Part shown: positions 23,723 to 33,267 of the stretch, one piece after another
Layout of the letters: every line of letters begins with the position of its first letter
Numbering within the stretch: position 1 is the first letter of the stretch
From: Numidum massiliense
Lineage (GTDB): Bacteria > Bacillota > Bacilli > Thermoactinomycetales > Novibacillaceae
Direction of reading: 5' to 3'
Length of the DNA: 64,000 nt
Assembly (NCBI RefSeq): GCF_001375555.1
Contig: NZ_CTDZ01000009.1
Span: 923,758-987,757, forward strand
Translations under genes and position numbers: made by a program
The notes under the pieces: generated by a model
The model's input: only the letters and a program-made list of their open reading frames with translations
What the model was told of the DNA's origin: nothing
The model's database searches: none

Positions 23723-25132
23723 TTAACGCAACGCTTGCATCGCTTCTCGTAACAAGGGAGCGATTTTTTCTCGTTCACCTGCTTGCAGTGTGCGCGGGTC
23801 GAGCCACAAGGCGTCGTCGAACAGGCGCCCGATGAGCGGCTTCGAGGTGAAGCGTAAGGCGCGCTCTAAATGGTGCGCTTTTCCGGTGCGCGGTACGAGG
23901 CGTACGCTGTAACTCGGCAGTTCCACGCCGGGCAAGGAGCCGCCGCCGACTTCGGCCGTCGTCGGGTGGACAGACGCGTCGAGCGCTGGGGCTAACTTAG
24001 AGCGAATGTCCGCCGCTAAAGCTTCCGCCTCCCGTCGCACCTCTTGTTCCTCCATTAAAATGGCGCGGAGCACGGGGATTTCCTCGCGGGCGCGTTCCGG
24101 CTGTAAATACGTCTCGAGCGTACTCGTCAGCGCGGCGATGGACAACTTGTCGATGCGGACGGCGCGGGCGAGTTGGTTTTTTTTCAACCGTTCGATATAG
24201 CGCTTTTTGCCGACGATCAGTCCTGCCTGCGGTCCGCCAAGCAGTTTGTCGCCGCTGAAGCTGACGACGTCGACGCCTGCGCGCACGCTTTCGGCGACGG
24301 TCGGTTCGTTGCCGATGTGGTGCCGTTTCAAATCGTACAGCATACCGCTTCCTAAATCTTCGTAGAGCGGGATGTCGTGCGTTGTGGCTAAAGTCGCCAG
24401 CTCCTCCCGCGACACTTCGTGGTGAAAACCGACGAAAGCGAAGTTACTCGTGTGCACTTTTAGGAGTAACGCGGTATCTTCGTCAATCGCACGACTGTAG
24501 TCGTGGAGGTGGGTTTTGTTCGTCGTGCCGACTTCGCGTAACAGTGCCCCGCTTTCGGCCATAATTTCCGAGACGCGAAAGGAGCCACCGATTTCGACGA
24601 GTTGACCCCGTGAAACGACGACTTCTTTGCCTCGTGCCAACTCGCGCAAGGTGAGCCAGACGGCTGCTGCATTGTTGTTAACGACCATCGCTGCTTCGGC
24701 GCCGGTGAGACGGCAGAGCAACTGTTCGACGTACGTATGGCGGGAACCGCGTGCACCGGAGGCGAGGTCGTATTCGAGGTTGGAGTATGTGGCAGCTGTG
24801 TCGCGCATGCGCGTAACCGCTGCGTCACTTAAGACGGCGCGGCCTAAGTTCGTATGTAAGACGACTCCTGTCGCATTGATGACCGGTTGCAAGCGGAGCC
24901 GCTCCCACGCCTCGAGAGCAGCGACGACGCGCGCGGCGATTTCGGTGGGTGAAAGTACCTGAGGTGTAGCAGCCTGACGGTAGTTAATCCGTATTTGTGC
25001 CAGCGTGTCTTGTACGATTTTTGTTAACAAAGACTGCGGAAAACGGCCTGCGTACAGCTTCAGTTCTGGACTGTGTAATAGTTGGTCTACGGCAGGGAGG
25101 CTGCGCAGCGCTTCCTCCTTAGTAACAGACAT
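23723..25132 (-). CDS. selA: L-seryl-tRNA(Sec) selenium transferase
   Basis: SelA is a PLP enzyme that converts Ser-tRNA(Sec) to Sec-tRNA(Sec) with selenophosphate. The 469-residue protein shows NATGVVLHTNLGRAVLSDAA, YSNLEYDLASGARGSR, VNNNAAAVWL and the PLP-lysine motif SFSGDKLLGGPQAG (Lys about 296). Length fits the family. The start is ATG 25132 with GAAAGG upstream; a longer reading adds 27 residues without conservation. SelD, which makes selenophosphate, is not in the window. selA is separated from selB, unlike the usual selAB pair. Confidence 0.97.
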   Translation of the reverse strand: MSVTKEEALRSLPAVDQLLHSPELKLYAGRFPQSLLTKIVQDTLAQIRINYRQAATPQVLSPTEIAARVVAALEAWERLRLQPVINATGVVLHTNLGRAVLSDAAVTRMRDTAATYSNLEYDLASGARGSRHTYVEQLLCRLTGAEAAMVVNNNAAAVWLTLRELARGKEVVVSRGQLVEIGGSFRVSEIMAESGALLREVGTTNKTHLHDYSRAIDEDTALLLKVHTSNFAFVGFHHEVSREELATLATTHDIPLYEDLGSGMLYDLKRHHIGNEPTVAESVRAGVDVVSFSGDKLLGGPQAGLIVGKKRYIERLKKNQLARAVRIDKLSIAALTSTLETYLQPERAREEIPVLRAILMEEQEVRREAEALAADIRSKLAPALDASVHPTTAEVGGGSLPGVELPSYSVRLVPRTGKAHHLERALRFTSKPLIGRLFDDALWLDPRTLQAGEREKIAPLLREAMQALR

Positions 25133-25424
25133 AATGATCGACCTTTCATCTTTAAATAAAAACGTAATGTATTCATTGTACCGTCTGGCGGCGCGCGTCA
25201 CAAATAAATGCAAACTTCGTCCAAGTTGATCGACAGACTAATGCTAGCTGTTTATAGAAATTTCGTGCAGTTGGGCGGTTTGCCAAATATTACCCGATTG
25301 GAGAAACGGCTCCTTCGCATATTTTGTCCGCTACCACCCAATTGTGGTATGATCGAAAATGACCTTTATAACCACCATTTTCTCACGGGTGCACAAGCAC
25401 CATTTCCAAGGGAGCAAACTTGCG

Positions 25425-26585
25425 ATGATTTACTTAGATAACAGTGCGACGACGGCGCCGTTTAAAGAAGTGGTCGACGTCGCGGCCGACGTGATGACAA
25501 ACGTTTACGGCAATCCGTCAGCCGAACATGGGCTCGGGCTGAAAGCGGAGCGGCTACTCAGTCAAGCCCGCCATGTCGCCGCTACACAGTTAGGGGTGCA
25601 GGACGAGGAAGTGATCTTCACCTCCGGCGGCACGGAAAGTATTAACTTAGCGATAAAAGGGGCGGCGTGGCAATACCGCACGCGGGGCCGCCATATTGTG
25701 ACGACGGCGGTTGAGCACGCCGCTGCTTATGAGGCGTTCAAGCAGTTGCAGGGATGTGGTTTTTCCGTCACGTACGTACCGACGGATGCTACGGGACGAG
25801 TGCCAACGGAACGAATTGCCACGGCACTACGCGACGATACGATTCTCGTGTCGGTCATTTATGTGAACAACGAAGTGGGGACGATCCAGCCGCTAGAACC
25901 CCTCCTCCGCTTGCTGCAGAATCGACCGAAAACATTGTTGCACGTCGATGCGGTACAAGCTTTTGCCAAAGTGCCGTTACCCCACGCGTTAGACGGGATC
26001 GATCTGTTATCGCTATCCGGCCACAAGTTTCACGCGCCGAAAGGGACTGGTCTGCTCTTCGTTCGCGAAGGGGTAACCCTTCATCCACTGCTCGCTGGCG
26101 GAGGACAGGAAAATGGACGGCGCGCGGGTACGGAAAACGTACCGGGCGCGGTCGGCTTAGCGCGGGCGATGCAGCTCAGCTTGCGGCAAATGGACGCCAA
26201 GCGGCAACAGTGGGCGCAGTGGAAGCAGTTGTTTGTCGACGAGTTAAGCAAGCTCCCCGCGGTAAAAATAAACGGTGACACGACGCCGGAAGGCGGGGCG
26301 CCGCACATCGTCAGCGTATCCTTCAGCGGATTAAAAGGGGAAGTGCTGATGAACGCACTCGGAGAACGAGGCGTGTACGTCTCGACGAAATCGGCGTGCT
26401 CGACGAAGCGCCACGTAGCGAGCCGCGTGCTGGCGGCCTGTGGACTGAACGAGGAGGAAGCAGAAGGGACGATCCGCATCAGCATGGGCATCTATACGAG
26501 GGAGCAGGACGTGCAGCGGGCGATCGATATCATTAGCGAGACGGCGACGAAGTTGCGCCGCGACACAGGGTGGTACGAAAAATGA
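25425..26585 (+). CDS. Cysteine desulfurase (IscS/NifS-like, ThiI partner)
   Basis: This 386-residue PLP enzyme takes sulfur from cysteine and passes it to ThiI. Motifs: IYLDNSATT at the start, GGTESINLAIKG, HVDAVQAF, the PLP-lysine motif LSGHKFHAPKG and the active-site cysteine in SACSTK (about residue 325). ATG 25425 follows AAGGGAG. It overlaps thiI by 4 bases, the arrangement seen for nifZ-thiI in Bacillus, so it probably serves tRNA 4-thiouridine and possibly thiamine synthesis rather than general Fe-S assembly. A desulfurase can also supply selenium, which fits the nearby selA. Confidence 0.94.
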   Translation: MIYLDNSATTAPFKEVVDVAADVMTNVYGNPSAEHGLGLKAERLLSQARHVAATQLGVQDEEVIFTSGGTESINLAIKGAAWQYRTRGRHIVTTAVEHAAAYEAFKQLQGCGFSVTYVPTDATGRVPTERIATALRDDTILVSVIYVNNEVGTIQPLEPLLRLLQNRPKTLLHVDAVQAFAKVPLPHALDGIDLLSLSGHKFHAPKGTGLLFVREGVTLHPLLAGGGQENGRRAGTENVPGAVGLARAMQLSLRQMDAKRQQWAQWKQLFVDELSKLPAVKINGDTTPEGGAPHIVSVSFSGLKGEVLMNALGERGVYVSTKSACSTKRHVASRVLAACGLNEEEAEGTIRISMGIYTREQDVQRAIDIISETATKLRRDTGWYEK

Positions 26586-27784
26586 CCTACGATATTTTAC
26601 TCATTAAATACGGGGAATTAACGTTAAAAGGACGTAACCGTAACGTCTTTGTCGACCAACTCATTAGGAACATACGCCATAAATTGGCCGCTTTTCCGAG
26701 CGTTAAGTTTGAAAAGACGCACGGACGGCTGTTTATCCATTTGCACGACGCTGCTGCCGAACCGGTCATCGAGGCATTGCAACAAGTGTTTGGCATCGTC
26801 GGCATTAGTCCAGTCCTGCGCACCGAGCTGCAGATGCAGGAAATCGAGGCAGCTGCTGCGGCGTTGATGGCGACGCAGGACAAGGTGGGGCGGACGTTTA
26901 AAGTGGAGACGAAGCGGCCGAACAAGCGGTTCCCGCTCACGTCGCAAGACATTAACCGCCAAGTCGGCAGTTTCGTGTTGCGCCAGAGCGAGTACCTCAG
27001 TGTCGACGTTCACCAGCCAGACGTGTGGTTGTCGGTTGAAGTGCGCGCACACGGCGCCTATGTGTACTGTGAGAGCTACCCCGGGTTAGGCGGGTTTCCC
27101 GTCGGGGTGAGTGGCAAAGTGATGCTGTTGTTGTCGGGCGGCATCGATAGTCCGGTGGCCGGCTACTTAACGATGAAGCGGGGCGTTGAAGTTGAAGCGG
27201 TCCACTTTCACAGTTATCCGTACACGAGTGAGCGCGCCTTACAAAAAGTGGAAGACTTAGCGGAACAGTTGTCTGCGTACAGTGGGCGCATTGCGTTACA
27301 CGTCGTGCCGTTTACTGAGATTCAGACGAAAATTCGCGAAACGTGCCAAGACAGTTACTCGATTACGGTGATGCGGCGCTTTATGTTGCGGATTGCTGAG
27401 GCATTGGCGGAAAAACGCGGCGCGTTAGCGCTGGCGACCGGGGAAAGTTTGGGTCAAGTTGCCAGTCAGACACTGGAAAGTATGCGGGCGATTAACGACG
27501 TCGTGGCACTTCCCGTACTGCGCCCACTGATCAGTATGGACAAGCAAGAAATTATTGCTGTGGCGAAGCAAATCGATACGTATGAGACGTCGATTTTGCC
27601 TTACGAAGACTGCTGCACCGTCTTCGTCCCGAAGTCGCCGCAGACGCGCCCTAACTTAGAGCGGACGCGGGCCCAAGAAAAAGGGCTCGACATTGACGCT
27701 CTCGTCGCAGCAGCCGTAGCCGATACGGAAACGAAGATGTTGTCACTCGGTTCCAAGGAGGAATTTGCGTCTTACTTCGATTGA
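26582..27784 (+). CDS. thiI: tRNA 4-thiouridine synthase ThiI (no rhodanese domain)
   Basis: ThiI adenylates U8 of tRNA and inserts sulfur. The 400-residue protein has an N-terminal ferredoxin-like and THUMP region (IKYGELTLKGRNRNVF) and a PP-loop domain with LLLSGGIDSPVAGYL and ALATGESLGQVASQT, and it ends without the C-terminal rhodanese found in enteric ThiI. That short form is normal in Bacillales. ATG 26582 overlaps the desulfurase stop; a GTG 12 bases earlier is less likely. A terminator follows at 27944. Confidence 0.96.
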   Translation: MTYDILLIKYGELTLKGRNRNVFVDQLIRNIRHKLAAFPSVKFEKTHGRLFIHLHDAAAEPVIEALQQVFGIVGISPVLRTELQMQEIEAAAAALMATQDKVGRTFKVETKRPNKRFPLTSQDINRQVGSFVLRQSEYLSVDVHQPDVWLSVEVRAHGAYVYCESYPGLGGFPVGVSGKVMLLLSGGIDSPVAGYLTMKRGVEVEAVHFHSYPYTSERALQKVEDLAEQLSAYSGRIALHVVPFTEIQTKIRETCQDSYSITVMRRFMLRIAEALAEKRGALALATGESLGQVASQTLESMRAINDVVALPVLRPLISMDKQEIIAVAKQIDTYETSILPYEDCCTVFVPKSPQTRPNLERTRAQEKGLDIDALVAAAVADTETKMLSLGSKEEFASYFD

Positions 27785-27943
27785 GTCGCGATAGAGCTTA
27801 CTTTACTGGCGCATCCTTGGAACCTTACTGAAGAACCGTATCCACCGTCAGCACCCTTTCGCCATTACAATGGGCGGCACTTTTGCCATAAGTCTATAAG
27901 TTTAATCGACGGCATATGCCAACAAACTTCTTGACCATTAATT

Positions 27944-27985
27944 CCCGCCTCATACGTCTATTTACGTTGGAGGCGGGTTTTCTTT
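27944..27985 (+). terminator. Terminator after iscS-thiI
   Basis: CCCGCCTC and the distal GAGGCGGG-type arm close a larger loop with an inner ACGT/ACGT pair and lead into TTTTCTTT. The rest of the 27785-28109 gap shows only a GGCATATGCC palindrome at 27911-27920. Confidence 0.85.
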
Positions 27986-28109
27986 ATCTTTTTTGGCATA
28001 TGTCCGGCGTCCTCAAACGTAAGATGTATGATAAGGACACTCGTTTTAAATAATAAAGATCAACAGCACATTAAAGTTTGGTATGAACGATTAGAGGTGA
28101 CACTAATAA

Positions 28110-28676
28110 ATGAACGAAGCCTTATTGATGGCGTGGCGTACGTGGGATTTTTTATACTACCACTGCACGCGCCTTCATTACGTCGATAAGGAAAACAATA
28201 ACATTTTTCGCATCGTCGTAAAAAAATATCGGGGAAATCCGCTAACGATTGGCGAGGAAACGATTGTTGCTCCCGGGGATTACTATGTAAAACTACACAT
28301 TCACAACTATCAGTTAGCGTATTGTTTACGTGGCAAGACGGGTGACTTACGCTTAGGGCTCTTAGCGCTAAAGCAAGTAAAAACTTCCCTTCCCGCCTTA
28401 GCGCGCGCCGTCGCCGCACACCCGTACGCCGACCGCATTAAAGGGGTTGTCGGCACGACCATTTTACACCAAGGGGCCGAACGCTTAGGATTTAGCGTAC
28501 AAGCTATCGATACGGCCATTTTTCGTGTGTTTAAAACGGTCTTTTTTAAATGGATTTTATGTTTATGCCATCCTGAAGGAATTAAACGCGTGCGCCGACA
28601 CTCGCGTAAAAAAATTACGGCTAAGCGCGTCTTTATGTCAAAAGAGCAATTATTGCGTGCGTATCAAGGGGACTAA
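28110..28676 (+). CDS. ykoP: YkoP family protein
   Basis: The 188-residue protein, beginning LMAWRTWDFLYYHCTRLHYVD and containing GDYYVKLHIHNYQLAY and a basic C-terminal part, resembles YkoP of Bacillus, a protein of unknown function found next to envelope-related genes. A central lysine/arginine-rich region (RRHSRKKITAKR) follows a hydrophobic helix. It is 2 bases from the glycosyltransferase gene, so they form one unit. The start has GAGGTG about 11 bases upstream. Confidence 0.7.
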   Translation: MNEALLMAWRTWDFLYYHCTRLHYVDKENNNIFRIVVKKYRGNPLTIGEETIVAPGDYYVKLHIHNYQLAYCLRGKTGDLRLGLLALKQVKTSLPALARAVAAHPYADRIKGVVGTTILHQGAERLGFSVQAIDTAIFRVFKTVFFKWILCLCHPEGIKRVRRHSRKKITAKRVFMSKEQLLRAYQGD

Positions 28677-28678
28677 CC

Positions 28679-29803
28679 ATGAACAAAGTGATGATCTTTA
28701 CCGAGACGATTGCCGGAGACGGCCATTACAGTGCTGCTAGATCTTTAGAAAAAGCGATAAAAACGTTAGCTCCTTCTGTCGAGGTTACCCTCGTCTGTGG
28801 GATTGCGCACATTAGCAGTAAATTGGAACGCGCCATACGTCTGGCGTATTTACAGGCATTGCGCTACACCCCAAAGTTGTGGGGAAAAGCGTACGCACAA
28901 GAAAGTAAATGGAGTGTCTGGCTGCAGCAGCCACTCGGGGCACTGTTCGCGAATTACTTACACAAAATAGTTTGCAGCGAAAAGCCCGACGTCGTCGTCT
29001 GCACGCACGCGTTCTGTTTAAGTGCCGTTGCCCGCTTGAAGGAGATATTTTCGTTTCGATTAGGGGCTATTATTACTGATTTTTCAATTAACAGTTTTTG
29101 GATAAATCCGGCGGTCGAATTTTACTTTGTCGGTCACGAGGCGTTGCGGGACAAGCTTAAGCAGATGGGGGTGCAGCGTGCCAATGTCTTCGCTACGGGC
29201 ATCCCCATCGATCCCTTGTTTGCCGAAGTGGTACACCTTCCGAAACGAGAAGCTAAGCGTTCCGTCGGTGTCGATGACGGGCGACCGTCGATTTTACTCA
29301 TGGGCGGCGGGCTGGGACACGGTCCGATCAAACAAGTGATCGAGCACATTGACGCGGCCTTCGGCGATGCGGTTCAGCTAACGGTCGTCACCGGTAATAA
29401 CGAATTACTGCGCAATAAGTGCGAGCAAATGTTTGGTGAGGCACCCCATATCCGTATTCTAGGCTATGTCGATCATTTGGGCCGATATTTAGCCTCCGCC
29501 GACCTCCTCATTACAAAACCTGGCGGCTTGACGACATCGGAAGCGCTCGCCTTAGGTATCCCGATGCTCATCGTGGCACCGATCCCCGGGCACGAAGAAC
29601 GGAACAGCCATTTTCTCGAGTCGCAACAACTCGCGCTTAGGGCACACGATTTAGATGACATCGTACGTGTTGTCCGGCCACTGTTGCACAATCTAAGTTA
29701 TTATGAACGCCTCGCCGAACGCGCCAAGCTGTGCGGAAAGCCTGAAGCAGCGACAGCAGCAGCCTCCCACATATTGCAGATGCTATCTTACGCCTACGAC
29801 TAA
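28679..29803 (+). CDS. ykoN: MGDG synthase/UgtP-type glycosyltransferase (YkoN-like)
   Basis: The 374-residue protein is a GT-B glycosyltransferase of the GT28 type: N-terminal acceptor domain with TETIAGDGHYSAARSLEKAI, then the donor domain with LMGGGLGHGPIKQVIEHI and the nucleotide-sugar motif LITKPGGLTTSEALALGIPML plus PIPGHEERNSHFL. Relatives glucosylate diacylglycerol or related lipids at the inner membrane face. With ykoP and ykoQ nearby the order recalls the Bacillus yko cluster, though an orphan response regulator intervenes. Acceptor and sugar are not known. Confidence 0.82.
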   Translation: MNKVMIFTETIAGDGHYSAARSLEKAIKTLAPSVEVTLVCGIAHISSKLERAIRLAYLQALRYTPKLWGKAYAQESKWSVWLQQPLGALFANYLHKIVCSEKPDVVVCTHAFCLSAVARLKEIFSFRLGAIITDFSINSFWINPAVEFYFVGHEALRDKLKQMGVQRANVFATGIPIDPLFAEVVHLPKREAKRSVGVDDGRPSILLMGGGLGHGPIKQVIEHIDAAFGDAVQLTVVTGNNELLRNKCEQMFGEAPHIRILGYVDHLGRYLASADLLITKPGGLTTSEALALGIPMLIVAPIPGHEERNSHFLESQQLALRAHDLDDIVRVVRPLLHNLSYYERLAERAKLCGKPEAATAAASHILQMLSYAYD

Positions 29804-29890
29804 ACGCATAGTTGTCTTAAAGCATACATACAGTTGTTGCAAATCGCTGCAACCGCTAACTCCATGCACCTAGCGGTCATCTGTGGTGAC

Positions 29891-29934
29891 TGTTACATTT
29901 TTGTTACCTAAGACAACTTGGTAAATGGTATACT
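29891..29934 (+). promoter_or_regulatory. Promoter with 11-bp direct repeats before the orphan response regulator
   Basis: TGTTAC occurs at 29891-29896 and 29902-29907, 11 bases apart (one helical turn), upstream of TATACT at 29929-29934. Such repeats are typical binding sites of OmpR/PhoP-type regulators, so autoregulation is possible. Confidence 0.45.
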
Positions 29935-30057
29935 TTACGTATAAACGGAAGCTAGTTGCAAAAGCACAGCGACACTTTTCTACATACACGACGGAAAGAA
30001 AAAATTTAGGCGGTTTTTCTAGAGAGGAAGCGTCACGGCGGGTAGGTGGTTGACAAT

Positions 30058-30756
30058 ATGGGGAAAATACTCGTCCTCGAAGACGAGGAGTCGATTCGCA
30101 GTTTTATCGTCATTAATTTGAAACGGGCCGGTTACGACGTCGTCGAAGCAGTCACGGGGGAGGAAGCGATCGCGCTTACCGACGCCGAGCGGATCGATGT
30201 CGCGTTGCTCGATGTGATGCTCCCGGGGATTGACGGCTTTGGCGTGTGTCGGCACATTCGCGAACATCACGACAACGTCGGAATTATTATGTTAACGGCT
30301 AAAGCGCAAGAAGCGGATAAAGTACACGGTTTGACGATCGGCGCGGACGACTACGTATTGAAGCCGTTCAGTCCAGTAGAGCTCGTTGCGAGAGTCGGTT
30401 CGCTCATGCGGCGCATCGGGCGTACAGTCCGGGATACACAAAAAGAAGCGGTGATCGAGGCTGAACCGTTCCGGCTTTTTCTAGATAAAGAGTGTATTAC
30501 GAAAGACGGAGTCGTTCTCGAATTGACACCACTCGAATATTCCTTGGCCAAACATATGCTCATGCACAAAAACACGCCACTTTCACGCCATGAGTTGCTC
30601 GATAACGTCTGGGGAGAAACATACGTCGGCGATCCGAAAATTGTCGATGTGAATATCCGCCGCTTGCGGCGCAAAGTTGAAGATAATCCCTCTAAACCGA
30701 AATATATTGAGACGTTTTGGGGGCGTGGTTATATGTGGCACGTCGGGGAAAAGTAA
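30058..30756 (+). CDS. OmpR-family response regulator without an adjacent kinase
   Basis: The 232-residue regulator has a receiver domain (ILVLEDEESIRSFI, acceptor Asp in VALLDVMLPGIDG, YVLKPFSPVEL) and a winged-helix output (LTPLEYSLAKHMLMH, VDVNIRRLRRKVE, ETFWGRGYMW). ATG 30058 has AGGTGG 8 bases upstream; GTG 30046 is open but less likely. No histidine kinase lies beside it, so the partner is elsewhere or it works without one. It sits between the YkoN-like transferase and the YkoQ-like phosphatase. Confidence 0.93.
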   Translation: MGKILVLEDEESIRSFIVINLKRAGYDVVEAVTGEEAIALTDAERIDVALLDVMLPGIDGFGVCRHIREHHDNVGIIMLTAKAQEADKVHGLTIGADDYVLKPFSPVELVARVGSLMRRIGRTVRDTQKEAVIEAEPFRLFLDKECITKDGVVLELTPLEYSLAKHMLMHKNTPLSRHELLDNVWGETYVGDPKIVDVNIRRLRRKVEDNPSKPKYIETFWGRGYMWHVGEK

Positions 30757-30863
30757 AATCTTATACACATCGCCAACACATCGTACGCGAAAAAAGTTGA
30801 ACGAGAGAGCAGGCGCGCGTAAGAACTCTTGCGAATAACGGTCACTCACATCGCAAAACCTGC

Positions 30864-31691
30864 TTAACTGGCGCGCCTGACTGCTCCTAACGTGTGTACG
30901 GTAATTTCCGGCCGCGAGCGCAACCGAATGTTGATCCCCGTTTGTCCTAATCCCTCACTAATATAAAATGCTTTCCGATCGTAAAAATGCAAGCCTTTAA
31001 TTATTTTTTGCTTCGGCAAGTCACTCATTCGGTTCAAATGGTAAGCTTTCGGGTACAAAATTTGTCCCCCGTGGAAGTGTCCCGAGAGCAAGTAATCAAA
31101 ATTGTACGCATGCATTTTTAAGACAATTGTCGGGTCGTGTGTGAGTACTAAGTTAACCCCGTCTCCGACGTTGCGATACGCTCGTGCGAGATCGCTGTGT
31201 CCGCTGTAATAGTCGTCAATACCGATAATGTTGAGCTTTTTCCCCGCGACTTTAATCGTGTGGTGGTCGTTGACGAGTACGTGGCAACCGCGTGTTTCCA
31301 TTTCTCGCTTTAGCTGAGGCAAGTGTGGTTCAATGCAATAATCGTGGTTACCAAACACGGCGTAAACGCCGTAACGCGGTTTTAGCTGCACGATTTCGTC
31401 CAAGTAGTTTAAAAACGGCTCAATACTTTCCACCCGATCGAGAAAATCTCCGGTTAGGGCGATAAGATCGATTGGCTTGCCGTTCACTTTCGCCAGTAGA
31501 TCGTCGGCTGAAATAGACAAGCGTTCCACGTGCAAGTCTGACAGGTGCAAAATGGAAAGGCCGTTGTCGCCTAACGAATCTTTTAAATCGAGGTTGATCT
31601 CGTTTAAAACAGCGCGGTACGTATTGCGCCTCGCCATACGCCAAAGGGCGAACAGCGCCAAACTAACCACGCAGGCAAATATCCATAGCAT
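30864..31691 (-). CDS. ykoQ: Membrane-anchored metallophosphoesterase (YkoQ-like)
   Basis: The 275-residue protein has an N-terminal anchor (LWIFACVVSLALFALW) and a calcineurin-type phosphoesterase domain: LHLSDLHVE, LTGDFLDR, VFGNHDY and LTHDP with LSGHFHGGQI. Such proteins cleave lipid-linked or nucleotide phosphates at the membrane. ATG 31691 follows AGAGGTG. It faces the response regulator gene end to end. Its upstream region carries three 12-bp repeats. Confidence 0.9.
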   Translation of the reverse strand: MLWIFACVVSLALFALWRMARRNTYRAVLNEINLDLKDSLGDNGLSILHLSDLHVERLSISADDLLAKVNGKPIDLIALTGDFLDRVESIEPFLNYLDEIVQLKPRYGVYAVFGNHDYCIEPHLPQLKREMETRGCHVLVNDHHTIKVAGKKLNIIGIDDYYSGHSDLARAYRNVGDGVNLVLTHDPTIVLKMHAYNFDYLLSGHFHGGQILYPKAYHLNRMSDLPKQKIIKGLHFYDRKAFYISEGLGQTGINIRLRSRPEITVHTLGAVRRAS

Positions 31692-31707
31692 TGTTTCACC
31701 TCTTTCC

Positions 31708-31743
31708 AAAAAAGTACGCAAAAAAGCACGCAAAAAAGTACGC
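31708..31743. repeat. Three 12-bp tandem repeats
   Basis: AAAAAAGTACGC at 31708-31719 and 31732-31743 flanks AAAAAAGCACGC at 31720-31731, just upstream of the ykoQ ribosome site. Confidence 0.9.
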
Positions 31744-32190
31744 GACATTATTAATCCTAACGAAGAAAACAGAAAAAGTCCATGCCAATATATAGTATGT
31801 CCATACGATTTACTATGCGATCACACACTAGAAATAGTATATCGGTAACATAAACATCAATGAATGCGCTATCCTAGCGGTTACGGGAACGTATACAGAA
31901 ATACAGAATCCCTGTCCTCACACATTCATTAATTTTAGTGACGACTTCCGGTACGAGAAGTGTGGACTTCCAGCACCACTAATTCAGAAAAAAATGAGCA
32001 GCCGTAGTATCATATTTACGACCGATGTGTCTAACCGATAGGACTTCTTAATTTAAAAAAGACGATTAATGTCACTTATAGTAACGAAAACTAAAAAGGT
32101 AATGAACAGAAAATGTCGAATGGTGTAGTCGAATGGTGTTTACTGTGGGAATTACTGTGGGAAAAGAAGTTAACAATGGAGGAGGTTGCT
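31744..32190. other. AT-rich spacer between ykoQ and the comG operon
   Basis: No supported gene on either strand. It must hold the divergent promoters of ykoQ and comGA. A TATAGT-type box occurs near 32076-32081. I could not find a convincing pair of ComK boxes (AAAA-N5-TTTT), although AT-rich tracts are present. Confidence 0.5.
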
Positions 32191-33267
32191 GTGAACGGGA
32201 CGACTTTCGTTCCTAATATGTTGAAAAGGGCAGTCGAGGCTAGAGCGAGTGACATTCACATCGAACCTGGACAGGAGGGACTTTGTATCCGGTTTCGCGT
32301 TGATGGACAGTTGCAACTTTACCGTACGCTGCCGAGCGGACGCCATGCGAATTTATTATCGCAACTAAAATTAATGGCAAACTTGGACATCGGAGAGAAG
32401 CGTTTGCCGCAAGATGGGCGAATGAGTGGGGAACAATTCGAAGCGAGAGTAGCGACGATCCCGACGGTCAATGGCGAGAAGATGGTCGTACGCATTCTTC
32501 AGTCACAAAATCCTTTTTCTAACGTACGCGAGCTCGGGATGCAGCCAGAGCAAGGCGAGGAAGTAGGGGAGTGGATACAGCAACCGACGGGACTTCTCCT
32601 CGTCACTGGCCCGACCGGATCAGGGAAAACGACAACCGTTTACGTGCTAATAAACGAGCTAAACAATGTGGCACGAAATATCGTCACTTTGGAAGATCCG
32701 GTCGAAATCCGCTTACCCGGCGTCAACCAAGTACAAATTAACGAAAAAACAGGGTTGACGTTCGCGCGCGGCCTGCGCGCTGTCGTGCGCCAAGATCCGG
32801 ATGTGATTATGATTGGAGAAATTAGGGATAAAGAGACGGCGGATATGGCGGTGCGCGCCGCGTTAACTGGCCACCTCGTTCTGACGAGTTTGCACACGGG
32901 CGATGCCGCAAGTGCACTGACGCGGCTGTTGGACATGGGGATTCCTCCGTATTTGCTCGCCTCTTCGGTCACGGGGATTGTGGCTCAGCGGTTGGTGCGG
33001 AAGTTATGTTATCGCTGTCGCGGCGCAGGCGGGACGTGTTCGACGTGTCGGGGCAGCGGCTATTACGGGCGGGTCGGTGTGTTTGAAGTGTTGACGGTCG
33101 ACGAGGAATTGCAAGCACTCGTCACACAGCGGCCGTCAGTCAATCAGTTGCGGCAACATATTTACAGGCGGGGGCTGCTTCCACTGCGCGAGCGGATCGA
33201 GGCGCTAACGGCGTCGCCAAGGCGTGCGTTAGTGGAGGGTGAACGGGCGGTGGGACGCGATGCTTAA
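32191..33267 (+). CDS. comGA: Competence ATPase ComGA
   Basis: ComGA is the cytoplasmic traffic ATPase that drives assembly of the competence pseudopilus for DNA uptake. The 358-residue protein has the GspE/PilB core: ASDIHIEP near the start, Walker A GPTGSGKTT (residues about 140-148), LEDPVE, Walker B with DVIMIGEIRD, LTSLHTGDA, and a zinc motif CYRCRGAGGTCSTC. GTG 32191 is preferred because GGAGGAGG lies just before it; ATG 32176 is in frame upstream. It heads comGA-GG. Confidence 0.95.
   Translation: MNGTTFVPNMLKRAVEARASDIHIEPGQEGLCIRFRVDGQLQLYRTLPSGRHANLLSQLKLMANLDIGEKRLPQDGRMSGEQFEARVATIPTVNGEKMVVRILQSQNPFSNVRELGMQPEQGEEVGEWIQQPTGLLLVTGPTGSGKTTTVYVLINELNNVARNIVTLEDPVEIRLPGVNQVQINEKTGLTFARGLRAVVRQDPDVIMIGEIRDKETADMAVRAALTGHLVLTSLHTGDAASALTRLLDMGIPPYLLASSVTGIVAQRLVRKLCYRCRGAGGTCSTCRGSGYYGRVGVFEVLTVDEELQALVTQRPSVNQLRQHIYRRGLLPLRERIEALTASPRRALVEGERAVGRDA

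Noticed and set aside
31744-32190. ComK boxes before comGA
   Set aside because: AT-rich tracts exist but no paired AAAA-N5-TTTT boxes at the required spacing could be found by eye.
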